A DNA stretch of 64,000 bases. It comes from Roseobacter weihaiensis (lineage in GTDB: Bacteria > Pseudomonadota > Alphaproteobacteria > Rhodobacterales > Rhodobacteraceae). The stretch's first letter is position 1. Every line of letters starts with the position of its first letter. Below, piece by piece: positions 19,701 through 26,697 of the stretch. The position numbers were made by a program, and so were the translations under genes. The notes beneath the pieces are model-generated. The model had not been told where the DNA came from. It ran no database searches and saw only the letters and a list, made by a program, of their open reading frames with translations. Where the stretch lies: the NCBI RefSeq assembly GCF_020622345.1, contig NZ_JACNMO010000008.1:62001-126000 (forward strand). Reading direction: 5' to 3'.

Positions 19701-19830
19701 TGTGGGGGGCCTGGGTCTGGCGACGGTGGCCACCCTGTTTGTCACGCCTGTTGTCTACAAGCTCCTTGCCGGTTTCTCGAAACCGCAGGCAGAAGAGATG
19801 CGGCGACTTGAAGCTGAGCTTGCATCATGA
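16717..19830 (+). CDS. RND (AcrB/MexF-type HAE1) efflux pump permease
   Basis: A 1037-residue inner-membrane pump with the standard twelve-helix, two-loop RND layout. The proton-relay residues are present: Asp410/Asp411 in GMVVDDAIVV of helix 4 and Lys929/Asn930 in GIMAKNGILIVEF of helix 10. The N-terminus (FVRRPVLAIVVNMLILVGG) is typical. The ATG at 16717 is 4 bases after the adaptor stop. It probably exports hydrophobic compounds or envelope material; the neighbours do not reveal which. Confidence 0.93.
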   Translation: MAQNTPATAPSNLSDMTALFVRRPVLAIVVNMLILVGGLAALAGVAVRELPEVDSPTITIRTSYSGASAETMDQEVTGIVESAAAQVAGVKSMSSSSSYEESRVTVEFTTSTDLNVAASDLRDEVSRISSSLPDEIDDGPTIVKADADAEPIMRLAVTSETMEIDALTDLVDDEVVDRLSAVEGVAEVEVFGEREQTFLIDIDQAQLATRGLTVADLIDALDTVALDVPAGSLESSAQDFTVRATASLRTPEDFDRLIIADNVRLADVAVVTLGPDAESSVLLANGRPGLGLNIIRQAGSNTLSISNGVHDVVAVMQETLPEGVTIAVTSDDATFINGSIVEVLKSLGLAIAIVVGVIFVFLRNVQATLIPALTLPVALIGTIGGIWLAGFSINIITLLALVLATGMVVDDAIVVLENIVKKRDAGEPVRAAAVRGTREVFFAVITTTATLAAVFIPLSFLPGTSGGLFREFGFVLAIAVTISSFVALSLCPMLASRLLSNRPPGEAEVKIGVIGRIGSWGSRRYAAVLRASLSAPLVVITAAVICSGAAWVIYGTLEEELTPPEDRGVALLRINAPEGVSLAYTERQQREIAALLQPFQDSGEIDYIFSLVGRGGSNEGRMVMRLAPWGERARSQNEIVADMNQLIASVNGVRAFVIQPNSLGIRGGGQGLRMALTGSDYDVLATAANALRTELEADAEMGRIQLSYETTQPQILIEVDRERAEDLGIDISGLSAAMRALLDGDEVGEVFIDGDAIPVKLISTTHPVDDPTDLENIFLKASDNRIVPMSSIVSIEEMAVAPSLDREEQLRAITLSAELSDDMALRDGIERIEAAAERILPPDVGLIPLSEAATLEETSSGLGMVFGFAIVIVILVLAAQFESFLSSLIIVGTVPLGLACAVFALAFTSISLNVYSQIGLVLLVGIMAKNGILIVEFANQLRDTGLTVQDAIERAALQRLRPVMMTMVSTVLGGVPLVISTGAGAEARVSLGWVIVGGLGLATVATLFVTPVVYKLLAGFSKPQAEEMRRLEAELAS

Positions 19831-19877
19831 CTGCCACACCCACCCGCTTGCCCGCATCACATCGGAGGATCTGACAC

Positions 19878-20447
19878 ATGCACTATGATTTCATCTCGCG
19901 CCTGAACCACTGGATCATCGCCATCGCCATGATCGGGATGCTGCTGTTTGGTCTTTACCTCGCATACGGCGGGTTGGAGCGTGAGGCGCGGGGCCCTCTG
20001 ATCGGTATCCACCGCTCCATCGGGGTGCTTGTTCTGATCTACGGCACCTGGCGTGTGATTTGGCGGGTCGTTCAAGGCTTTCCCGACCCGGTCGCCCAGA
20101 TGTCACCTTTGCAGCACCGGCTGTCGAAAGGGGCGCACTGGGGTCTGTTGGCAGGCATTCTGATCATGCCGCTTTCGGGCATCGGCTTCACCGTGTTTCG
20201 CGGGCGTGACGTTGATGTGTTTGGCATGTTCTCGATCCCCGGTGTGGCAGAGGTGCCCTGGATCGTGTCGCTATGCTCCGCACTTCACCACTATGTCGGG
20301 CTTGGCTTCTGTGCGATTGTGGTGCTGCACATCGCGGCCGCCTTCAAACACCATCTGGTAGACGGGGACGCAACGCTGACGCGCATGATCTCGGGCCGAC
20401 CTGGCCTAGCCTCTGACCGCGTGTCAATGTCGGCGGACAAACAATGA
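19878..20447 (+). CDS. Cytochrome b561-type membrane protein
   Basis: A 189-residue four-helix protein. Candidate haem ligands are His11 in SRLNHWIIA, the histidine in IGIHRSIGVL, those in SALHHYVGLGF, and that in VVLHIAAAF. This fits bacterial YodB/CybB-type cytochrome b561, which passes electrons between quinol and periplasmic partners. The start follows CGGAGGA, 47 bases after the RND gene. It gives this cluster a redox component. Confidence 0.9.
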   Translation: MHYDFISRLNHWIIAIAMIGMLLFGLYLAYGGLEREARGPLIGIHRSIGVLVLIYGTWRVIWRVVQGFPDPVAQMSPLQHRLSKGAHWGLLAGILIMPLSGIGFTVFRGRDVDVFGMFSIPGVAEVPWIVSLCSALHHYVGLGFCAIVVLHIAAAFKHHLVDGDATLTRMISGRPGLASDRVSMSADKQ

Positions 20448-20538
20448 CCCCTTGTCCAGACACCCGTCATCATGAAGGGCACGTTGCCCCAAGGCAAACC
20501 TCACTTCACACTACCACTCACCAAAAGGGAGACGTTCA

Positions 20539-21426
20539 ATGAAACGCATGACAGCCAAGGACTTCGATCAGGACCTTCTCGATCTTTATGATTTCTACGC
20601 CCACGGAAAGATCACCAAACGGGAGTTCCTGGACCGCGCCGGCAAGTTCGCCGTCGGTGGGTTGACTGCCATGGCCCTGCTGGACATGCTCAGCCCCAAC
20701 TACGCGATGGCCCAGCAAGTGTCGTTCAATGACGCTGACATCCACGCCGACTACATCATGTATCCCTCACCGAACGGCACAGGCGATGTGCGCGGCTATC
20801 TGGTGCGGCCCGCTGATGTGGAGGGCCCGCTACCAGCGGTGCTGGTCATCCACGAAAACCGCGGGCTAAATCCTTACATCGAAGACGTTGCGCGCCGTCT
20901 GGCCAAGGCGGGGTTCATGGCGCTGGCGCCGGATGGTCTCACTTCGGTCGGCGGGTATCCGGGCAATGATGCCGACGGTCGTGAGCTGCAACGGACTGTC
21001 GACGGCGTTGCACTGATGAATGACTTCTTCGCGGGCTTCGAACATCTGCTTTCGCGCGAGGACAGCACAGGCCGCGTTGGCGCTGTCGGCTTTTGCTATG
21101 GCGGCGGCGTGGTCGGCGCAATTGCCGTGGCATACCCGGAGCTGGCCGCCGGGGTGCCCTTTTACGGGCGGCAACCGGCGTCAGAGGATGTGCCCAAGAT
21201 CGAAGCCCCGCTTCTGATCCAGATGGGAGAGCTTGACGAGCGCATCAACGCCGGATGGCCGGCCTTCGAGGCGGCCCTGAAAGCAAATGACAAAGTCTAC
21301 GAGGCCTATATCTACGAAGGCGCGAACCACGGGTTCCACAACGACAGCACGCCGCGCTATGATGAGGCTATGGCTGAACTGGCATGGGAGCGTACAATCG
21401 GGTGGTTCAGCAGCTATCTGTCGTAA
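20539..21426 (+). CDS. Dienelactone hydrolase-family protein (YghX-like)
   Basis: A 295-residue alpha/beta hydrolase. The catalytic triad is visible as Cys186 in GFCYGGG, Asp233 in GELDERI and His264 in GANHGFH. The N-terminus carries a conserved [20 protein letters not shown] segment followed by a hydrophobic stretch (about 37-55), as in YghX-type enzymes. That segment may be a Tat-like or anchor signal, though the twin arginine is replaced by KR. It ends the plus-strand cluster begun by the EF-hand gene. Substrate unknown. Confidence 0.88.
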   Translation: MKRMTAKDFDQDLLDLYDFYAHGKITKREFLDRAGKFAVGGLTAMALLDMLSPNYAMAQQVSFNDADIHADYIMYPSPNGTGDVRGYLVRPADVEGPLPAVLVIHENRGLNPYIEDVARRLAKAGFMALAPDGLTSVGGYPGNDADGRELQRTVDGVALMNDFFAGFEHLLSREDSTGRVGAVGFCYGGGVVGAIAVAYPELAAGVPFYGRQPASEDVPKIEAPLLIQMGELDERINAGWPAFEAALKANDKVYEAYIYEGANHGFHNDSTPRYDEAMAELAWERTIGWFSSYLS

Positions 21427-21727
21427 TGTCTGATACCATCGGGCAATCAGATGAGCCACCCGCCTTCCAATCCTTTTCCGCGTTTGGGTGGCTCGTCCGA
21501 CGAACGGTTCGCTCGCCAAACCCGCTTACATGCCGCGCACGCAACCTTGGCTTTTTGCGTTGGGATCTGGGGATCTGTTAAGCCCGCTTTTACGCGTGCC
21601 TGGCCCGCGAAACCGCTGGGTCTATTTGGGTATTGCGGGGTGGAGTGGAAAAGCAAGTGCGCCTTGCAAGAAATAGGGAGGAAATGCAAAGGCTCATGCT
21701 CGCTTTGCTGCAACAAAAACGCTACGA
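21427..21727. other. Gap with no recognisable gene
   Basis: Open frames exist on both strands, but their translations are not protein-like to my eye. The next sequence is a broken CMD gene, so this is probably part of the same decayed region. Confidence 0.4.
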
Positions 21728-22000
21728 ATGGCCCTTTGCCGGCATTCGCGAGGCCATATGGCCAACACCATGATCGCCGCGGATTGGGGTTGCGAGATCG
21801 CAGCATTACCTGACTTGGGTGGGCAAACGGTCCCGCAGCTCCGCATTCACATCGCCGGAGGACTGAAAGCCGGTCTACCCCAAACCGAGATAGCAGACGT
21901 AATCTGGCAAATGTCGCTGTGCTGAGGATGCCCAGCGGCAATCAACGCACTGAACATAGCTTTGGATGCTTTCAAGGAAGAGGGCGAAGATGGAGAATAA
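21728..22000 (+). pseudogene. Carboxymuconolactone decarboxylase (CMD)-family C-terminal remnant
   Basis: The frame reads VPQLRIHIAGGLKAGLPQTE then IADVIWQMSLC, a TGA at 21923-21925, and continues in frame as GCPAAINALNIALDAFKEEG to a stop at 21998. This fits the end of a CMD/AhpD-fold protein (usually QMxxYGGFPAA), with point changes making Cys and stop codons. The N-terminal part is absent. Confidence 0.6.
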
Positions 22001-22084
22001 TCCCTAGCCAATTCCTGGCAGCTGCAAAAGGGCCGATACTGGTGAAAAACTCGACCTACCAGATGTTGTGCTTAGTCGGGATGG

Positions 22085-22260
22085 GCCTTCCCAACCCGCT
22101 GCCATTGCGGCCAAGGCCAAAGCCCACGCACTTTTCAAAAACGCTCTCGAACAGTCGGTGCATCAAATCGCCATCAGCGAAGTGCCCGTGCCGGTTATCG
22201 GAAAAGGTCGAGCGGTCCGGCACATGGCCTTCCAAGCCCAGCTTGCAAAACCACCTGTAC
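22085..22260 (-). mobile_element. IS1182-family transposase fragment
   Basis: The minus strand reads YRWFCKLGLEGHVPDRSTFS then DNRHGHFADGDLMHRLFESV, matching the segment RWFCKLDLTDPVPDPSTFSK of the larger IS1182-type element at 38-39 kb but clearly a different copy. Only about 60 residues remain, and the upstream edge abuts the NAD-binding remnant at 22261. Confidence 0.7.
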
Positions 22261-22498
22261 CCGCCAGATCGTCCGCCGGCAGATCGAAGGCCGCCTTAAA
22301 CGGCACGGCCTCTAGAAGTACGTTGCCAAAGGCGATGGCCTCTTTCGGTGTTCCTACCAGCGCGCCGGGCGGGCGTTCCGTAAGAGATGCAATCGATACC
22401 GGGTTGCGGGAGGAAAAGAAAACCTCATGGCCTGCCTGCGCCCAAAGGCCTCCAAGCGGAATTTCTATATTGCCACTGCCGATAATGCCGACTTTCAT
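22261..22498 (-). pseudogene. NADP-binding (F420-reductase-like) N-terminal fragment
   Basis: Starts at ATG 22498 and reads MKVGIIGSGNIEIPLGGLWA then QAGHEVFFSSRNP, a Rossmann start typical of NADPH-dependent F420 reductase-like proteins (normally GxGxxG; here the third glycine is replaced). After about 78 residues it is cut by the IS1182 fragment. Confidence 0.6.
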
Positions 22499-22605
22499 TT
22501 CGCCCTGCTTTCTCTGCCAACTGAACATCAATGAAATCATTCTCGCACACGATTGTTACGTTCATGGCCAGATCGCCCGAACCAGAGATAGCGACAACGA
22601 CACCA

Positions 22606-22942
22606 TCAGTTTTCAAATGCCTTCCGCTGCAGGGAATCAAAGAATTCCAGGAACAGGGAAATTCTGGAATCCCGGATCTGAACAACAACGATGTACTCGT
22701 TGCCATAGTCTTCTCCGGTCTTGGTGTTTGTCAGATGGCCTTGAAACTCAATGATTACCCATTCCGAATCGGCGACAGGATAGACCGCCTTTACTGGAAA
22801 TCCTTTCGGCTTCTTGTAGCCTTTTGGTCCCCACGAAATAGTCGCGCAGATCATCGATGCCAATGATCGGCACCCTTCCATCTGGCGCGACCGGAAACTC
22901 CAAGCGTGCCTCATTATGCCAAAGCGTCATGACCGCTTCCAT
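22606..22942 (-). pseudogene. SnoaL/NTF2-like protein, frameshifted
   Basis: Two minus-strand frames join near 22820. The upstream part reads MTLWHNEARLEFPVAPDGRV then IIGIDDLRDYFVG. The downstream part reads KGFPVKAVYPVADSEWVIIE and ends RISLFLEFFDS. Together they make a SnoaL-like domain resembling the middle of the intact ABM-NTF2-ABM protein (LEFPFAPEGF...EKYFRDAL). A single indel separates them. Confidence 0.6.
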
Positions 22943-22944
22943 GT

Positions 22945-23285
22945 CGCAACGTCCGCACGGGCGATCACCACGCTTTCACCGGGTGTATCGCGAAGTTTGA
23001 TAAAGCCAGAACCCTGTCCATTGTCGACAGAACCGGGCCGCAGAATGGTCCAGGCAAGGGATCGTGCACGCACAGCGCGCTCACAAGAAGGAAGCGTCGA
23101 ATAGCCGTGGCAACCGCCGCCTGGACCAGAGTTTGACAGCGCGGTGTTCAATGGCGTCCTCGTAACCGGATGGACCGGCAGCGGCAAAGATGACGGCGTC
23201 GACCCCATCGAGCCATTGATCAGAGGTGTCGGACGTCAGATCGCCAATGACAACAGTCGCTGATTTGGTATCGGGCGCGCCGTTT
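22945..23285 (-). pseudogene. NAD(P)H-binding (SDR/NmrA-like) remnant, frameshifted
   Basis: The upstream frame reads TVVIGDLTSDTSDQWLDGVD then AVIFAAAGPSGYEDAIEHRAVK. The downstream frame reads LAWTILRPGSVDNGQGSGFI then SVVIARADVA, the family's conserved WTILRPG motif. The switch is near 23100. The N-terminal glycine motif is missing and the 5' end abuts another NmrA-like fragment. Confidence 0.6.
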
Positions 23286-23575
23286 CGAGGACCACCTTCT
23301 GCCAACCAACCATATCGTCGCCAAGCGGCGTGATCAGGCACAAGCGATTGACGCCGTCGGAGAAAGCTTTAGCGAGATCGTTCGGATCAAGAGAAAACCG
23401 TACCGGAAGCACCAGCGCCGGATCGATCGTTGTCAGCAACCGCGCCGCCGGGCCGTCAGGATCACGTGTCGCGACCCGGATTTCGCCGATCCGTGGGTCA
23501 AGCGACAAGAGACAAGAGATGCGCAACTTCACGCCCGATGTTTCCAGTGGCGCCTGTGACGAGAACGGTTGGCAT
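23286..23575 (-). pseudogene. NmrA-like NAD(P)-binding protein, N-terminal fragment with frameshift
   Basis: From ATG 23575 the frame reads MPTVLVTGATGNIGREVAHL, a textbook GATGNIG nucleotide-binding start, then hits a stop. The continuation is in another frame (IGEIRVATRDPDGPAARLL, later NRLCLITPLGDDMV). It ends near 23286 against a different NAD-binding remnant. Confidence 0.65.
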
Positions 23576-23674
23576 GAGAGATGATTCCCTTCAATTCAGA
23601 TCGGCGTTGCCTGTCGTCTAGGGCCGTCGCATATTCAGCGTGAACATAAGGCAGCTCCGGGTCTTTGTTCGGTT

Positions 23675-23724
23675 GCGCTTTCGAACCGCATAACCGGTGT
23701 CCACTTATGCTGAAAGTGCTCTAA
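23675..23724 (-). repeat. Partial copy of an alphaproteobacterial palindromic repeat
   Basis: On the minus strand it reads TAGAGCACTTTCAGCATAAG then TGGACACCGGTTATGCGG, the same pattern as one arm of the 25865-25974 element (CTAGAGTGTTTCCAGGTGAA then GTGGATACCGGTTCACC). Such intergenic repeats are frequent in Rhizobiales genomes. Confidence 0.5.
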
Positions 23725-24761
23725 AGTTCGACGTGCGATTGCGCGGCGACCTCGCCGTCAACGAGCGCGGCGATCTTGCCATTGACCTCGGCCACCCACT
23801 CCGCCGCCATATGCGCATTGAAGGCGGCCTCGGTGTCCCAAGCCTCAAAGATCGTGAACAGCGCCGGGTCGGCTTGCGCGCGAAAAACCCGGTAGAACTG
23901 ACAACCGGCGTCCTTGGCCGCGCGAGCACGCACTTGCCGCATCAAGGCCGCCAAGTCATCGGCGGCGTCCGCGCGGGCGCGGAGGTTGACCGTCACCGTG
24001 TGGGCGGACGCCGCATCGCCAGCGACCTCGTCGGCGGAAGGAAAGCCAGCCACCCGCTTTACAGAGTCGTAGTGTTCCTTGAAATGCGCAATCTTGCCAT
24101 TGCGCACACGAACGATGGTTATGTAGCTGTTTTCCTGCACGGTCGGATCGTCGCCGACAGTCAACTGGCTGTCGAATTCAATGACGCACGCATTCGGATC
24201 TGCCAGCGGTGTGATGACACGATTGGGATATCCTATCGGGACGACCACCGCCAAGGCGTCGCGGAAGTATTTCTCAATGGCGGGTTGACCTTCGACGCAT
24301 TCCGTAAACCCCTCAGGGGCAAATGGAAACTCCAGAACAGCGTCCTCGGTCCACATTCCAGCGATGGCGTCCGCGTCCGAAATCGCCAATGCGTCCAAGA
24401 AGGCGGTGGCCGCAATGGCAGCCTGATTATCTTCGATCACACTGATCATCTCCCATTGCTGGGAAACATCTTCGGGCGCCTCAGTGAGAAGGTCACCCGC
24501 TTCCTCCAAGAACGAAGAGAGCTCAGGCGGGCGATGAGCGCGGTGGTATTCGTCAAACCCTGATTTCGTCTTCCAGGTTTCATAGAGCAGAAACTGTGAC
24601 GGGTTTGCCTTGTTCTGGTGAAGGTCGAAACGGGTCATAGTGAAACCGGGTCCGACACGGCGCTCGCCGTCCGTTACGGCAAGCAGCTTTCTGCGAACTT
24701 CCTCCTCCTTTCCGGGAACAGCTTCGAGAATGTCGGTGATTATAAGCTCTGGGTTTGTCAC
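23721..24761 (-). CDS. Three-domain ABM-NTF2-ABM fusion protein
   Basis: A 346-residue soluble protein. Residues about 1-97 form an antibiotic biosynthesis monooxygenase (ABM)-type ferredoxin-like domain (SQFLLYETWKTKSGFDEYHR). Residues about 110-240 form a SnoaL/NTF2-like domain (FLDALAISDADAIAGMWTED, then LEFPFAPEGF). Residues about 252-346 form a second ABM domain (GCQFYRVFRAQADPALFTIF, EAWDTEAAFNAHM). The start at 24761 follows CGAGGAG. It lies 35 bases downstream of the SDR gene on the same strand, so the two form an operon. ABM and SnoaL domains often act on quinone- or polyketide-like compounds; the actual reaction is unknown. Confidence 0.8.
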   Translation of the reverse strand: MTNPELIITDILEAVPGKEEEVRRKLLAVTDGERRVGPGFTMTRFDLHQNKANPSQFLLYETWKTKSGFDEYHRAHRPPELSSFLEEAGDLLTEAPEDVSQQWEMISVIEDNQAAIAATAFLDALAISDADAIAGMWTEDAVLEFPFAPEGFTECVEGQPAIEKYFRDALAVVVPIGYPNRVITPLADPNACVIEFDSQLTVGDDPTVQENSYITIVRVRNGKIAHFKEHYDSVKRVAGFPSADEVAGDAASAHTVTVNLRARADAADDLAALMRQVRARAAKDAGCQFYRVFRAQADPALFTIFEAWDTEAAFNAHMAAEWVAEVNGKIAALVDGEVAAQSHVEL

Positions 24762-24796
24762 AGGTAAATCTCCTCGTTCTTGAGCTGTGGTGCCGA

Positions 24797-25573
24797 TTAG
24801 TTGGCGACGTAGCCGCCGTCGACGGACAGCGCGATGCCGACGATGTTGGAGGCTTTGGGTGAACAGAGAAAAACGACGGCTTCCGCGACCTCGTCGGCCG
24901 TGCCGGTCCGGCCAATCGGATGGGATTTGTCAAAGCCCGCTCTCGCAGTTTTGCGCTCACCCTCGTCTGGTATGGACTCGAAGAATTTGCGCAGCATTGG
25001 CGTATCAATGCCGCCGGGATTGACCGCGTTCACCCGAATGCCCTGCTTGGCATAATCGATCGCGGCAACCTTGGTCAGCCCCATGATGGCGTGCTTGGAT
25101 GCGCAATACACCGACGCCCCCGGGACCCCGACAAGACCGCCGCCGGAAGAGAGATTGACGATAGCGCCGCCGCCCTGTTTCAGAAGATGCGGGATGGCAT
25201 GCTTCATGACCAGGAATGTCCCGCGAACATTGGTTGCGAAGACCTCCTCATAGCTTTCCAGACGCTGGTCTGCGAAGATGTTCACTTCGCCCTGTGTGCC
25301 AGCACTGTTGATCACATAGTCCAACTGGCCGAAAGCTGACGCGGCATCTGCAACAAGGCGCTCGATAGACGCCGGATCCATCAGATCCGCTTCGATCGAC
25401 TGGATCTTACCGCCAGCAGCGTTGACCTCAGAGATGGTCTTTTTAAGGCCCGCGCTACTGCGTCCCGAGATAACGGTTTTCACACCTTCTTTCGCGAGCG
25501 CGACCGCCGTCGCCTGTCCGATGCCGGAGCTTCCTCCGGTGATCAACGCGACTTTTCCTTGCATTGACGTCAT
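24797..25573 (-). CDS. SDR-family oxidoreductase (classical)
   Basis: A 258-residue classical short-chain dehydrogenase: nucleotide motif TGGSSGIG (12-19), NSAG (89-92), Asn115, catalytic Ser142/143, Tyr156 and Lys160 (YCASK), and PGGIDTPM after the active site. Arg38 after the second strand (ISGRSS) suggests NADP preference. It is the first gene of an operon with the ABM-NTF2-ABM gene. Before the inversion it would have followed the SnoaL gene and AraC regulator on one strand. Confidence 0.9.
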   Translation of the reverse strand: MTSMQGKVALITGGSSGIGQATAVALAKEGVKTVISGRSSAGLKKTISEVNAAGGKIQSIEADLMDPASIERLVADAASAFGQLDYVINSAGTQGEVNIFADQRLESYEEVFATNVRGTFLVMKHAIPHLLKQGGGAIVNLSSGGGLVGVPGASVYCASKHAIMGLTKVAAIDYAKQGIRVNAVNPGGIDTPMLRKFFESIPDEGERKTARAGFDKSHPIGRTGTADEVAEAVVFLCSPKASNIVGIALSVDGGYVAN

Positions 25574-25864
25574 TTCCGTCTCCCGTTCACTTCAGTTGAA
25601 GGAGCTTGTTCGAAGCTACCTCTGTTCTGAGTGAAAATAGGAAACGGCTGGATCAGGGTATTGCACAAAGCGGATGAGTGATGACGAGATCCAAACAAAA
25701 GCAAATATCGCGCCACGCCGCGCCGCTGAAGCTTTTTGAAAGCCATCTTCAGAAAGAAATGAAATGCGCTGTGCCAAAACCTCGACTGGAATTCAATCAG
25801 GCAGCGGGATAGACAGTATTGTGCAAAGATTCTGGCGCGCCGGTCATAACTCTGCGAATGCGCG

Positions 25865-25974
25865 CTAGAGTGTTTCCAGGTGAAGTGGATACCGGTTCAC
25901 CGTCCGTCCGGAAACGCGTTCAAACAAAAAGTTAGAGCCGTTTCGCGATTTCATGTAAAGCAAAACGACTCTAG
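25865..25974. repeat. 110-bp palindromic intergenic repeat
   Basis: Bounded by CTAGAGT (25865-25871) and ACTCTAG (25968-25974), with inner GTTTCCAGGTGAAGTGG / ACCGGTTCACC arms and GAGCCGTTTCGCGATTTC. This matches the general form of the dispersed palindromic repeats of Rhizobiales. It overlaps the 3' end of the SnoaL half-gene and supplies its stop codon. It suggests this cargo came from, or passed through, that group. Confidence 0.6.
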
Positions 25975-26169
25975 TGACCGTCTATTGCTCGTGCTTCACT
26001 GACCGCGGCGAATGCAAAAAAATGAGCGTGGTAGGTGACGGTCGATATTATGGTCGGGCGCGTGGGTCGCCCGGGGGCCAGTTCGCGCAAGGGGTTATAA
26101 TATTCGATAACTTCCTTCATCTTACCGTCCACCACTCGAATGACATCGACATAGTCTTGAGCATAGAGC
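25971..26169 (-). pseudogene. SnoaL/NTF2-like protein, C-terminal half (split by inversion)
   Basis: The minus strand from 26169 reads LYAQDYVDVIRVVDGKMKEV then IEYYNPLRELAPG, and ends at TAG 25973-25971. DYVDVIRVVDGKxxxxxEYYNP is the typical last strand pair of SnoaL-like proteins. There is no start; upstream sequence is the integrase front. Joined to 4093-4382, the total is 489 bases, a single in-frame gene. Confidence 0.8.
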
Positions 26170-26292
26170 TTTGGCCACGCTCAGATCAGCCGTCCGCAAC
26201 GCCTGCCCGGTCTTGCCCAGAACCTTCCCAAAGAGATGCTTTGGCACGTTCATCGCAAAGTAGTACCGCCCCCGATCCAACGTCAGCCCCAT
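26170..26292 (-). pseudogene. Integrase N-terminal fragment (DUF6538)
   Basis: From ATG 26292 it encodes 41 residues, MGLTLDRGRYYFAMNVPKHL then FGKVLGKTGQALRTADLSVAK, the N-terminal DUF6538 domain of tyrosine integrases. At 26170 it switches to the SnoaL back half. Its own continuation is at 4383 on the plus strand, and joining the two stays in frame (AKRKAFELEE). The ATG is about 150 bases from the 3' end of tRNA-Ser, pointing away from it. Confidence 0.8.
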
Positions 26293-26442
26293 GCGCAATC
26301 CTTCTGCAACACACCCGTCACTATGCGGGAATTCATGCGGGATTTTATGGGGGAAACGCCCGTTCCAGCGCGTAAACACTCCATACGGTCATTGAAATCA
26401 TTGGGGTTTTTAGAAAAATCATAGCTCATAAGGCCAGCCTAG

Positions 26443-26532
26443 TGGCGGAGCGACAGGGATTCGAACCCTGGAGACGGTCTCCCGCCTACACACTTTCCAG
26501 GCGTGCGCCTTCGACCACTCGGCCACCGCTCC
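26443..26532 (-). tRNA. tRNA-Ser (anticodon GGA)
   Basis: A 90-nt type II tRNA with encoded CCA: 5' acceptor GGAGCGG (26532-26526), a long variable arm (GGCGGGAGACCGTC), T loop GGGTTCGAATCCC, and 3' acceptor CGCTCCG plus CCA. The anticodon in CTGGAAA is GGA, reading UCC/UCU serine codons. The nearby integrase front suggests it was the integration site of the decayed element. Confidence 0.95.
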
Positions 26533-26697
26533 GTTCGGGCGGTGTACCGCGCCGGACAGGTTCTTTGCAAGAGGCAAAATACCCCCCCGAAGACACTGTT
26601 TTCAGGCCGCAGGCAAACAGCGAATTCGGATGAGGCTGTCAGTAAATGCGCAGGTCTGATGCATCCAGGCACGCGACCGTGCGGTGCAGCCTCTGCG

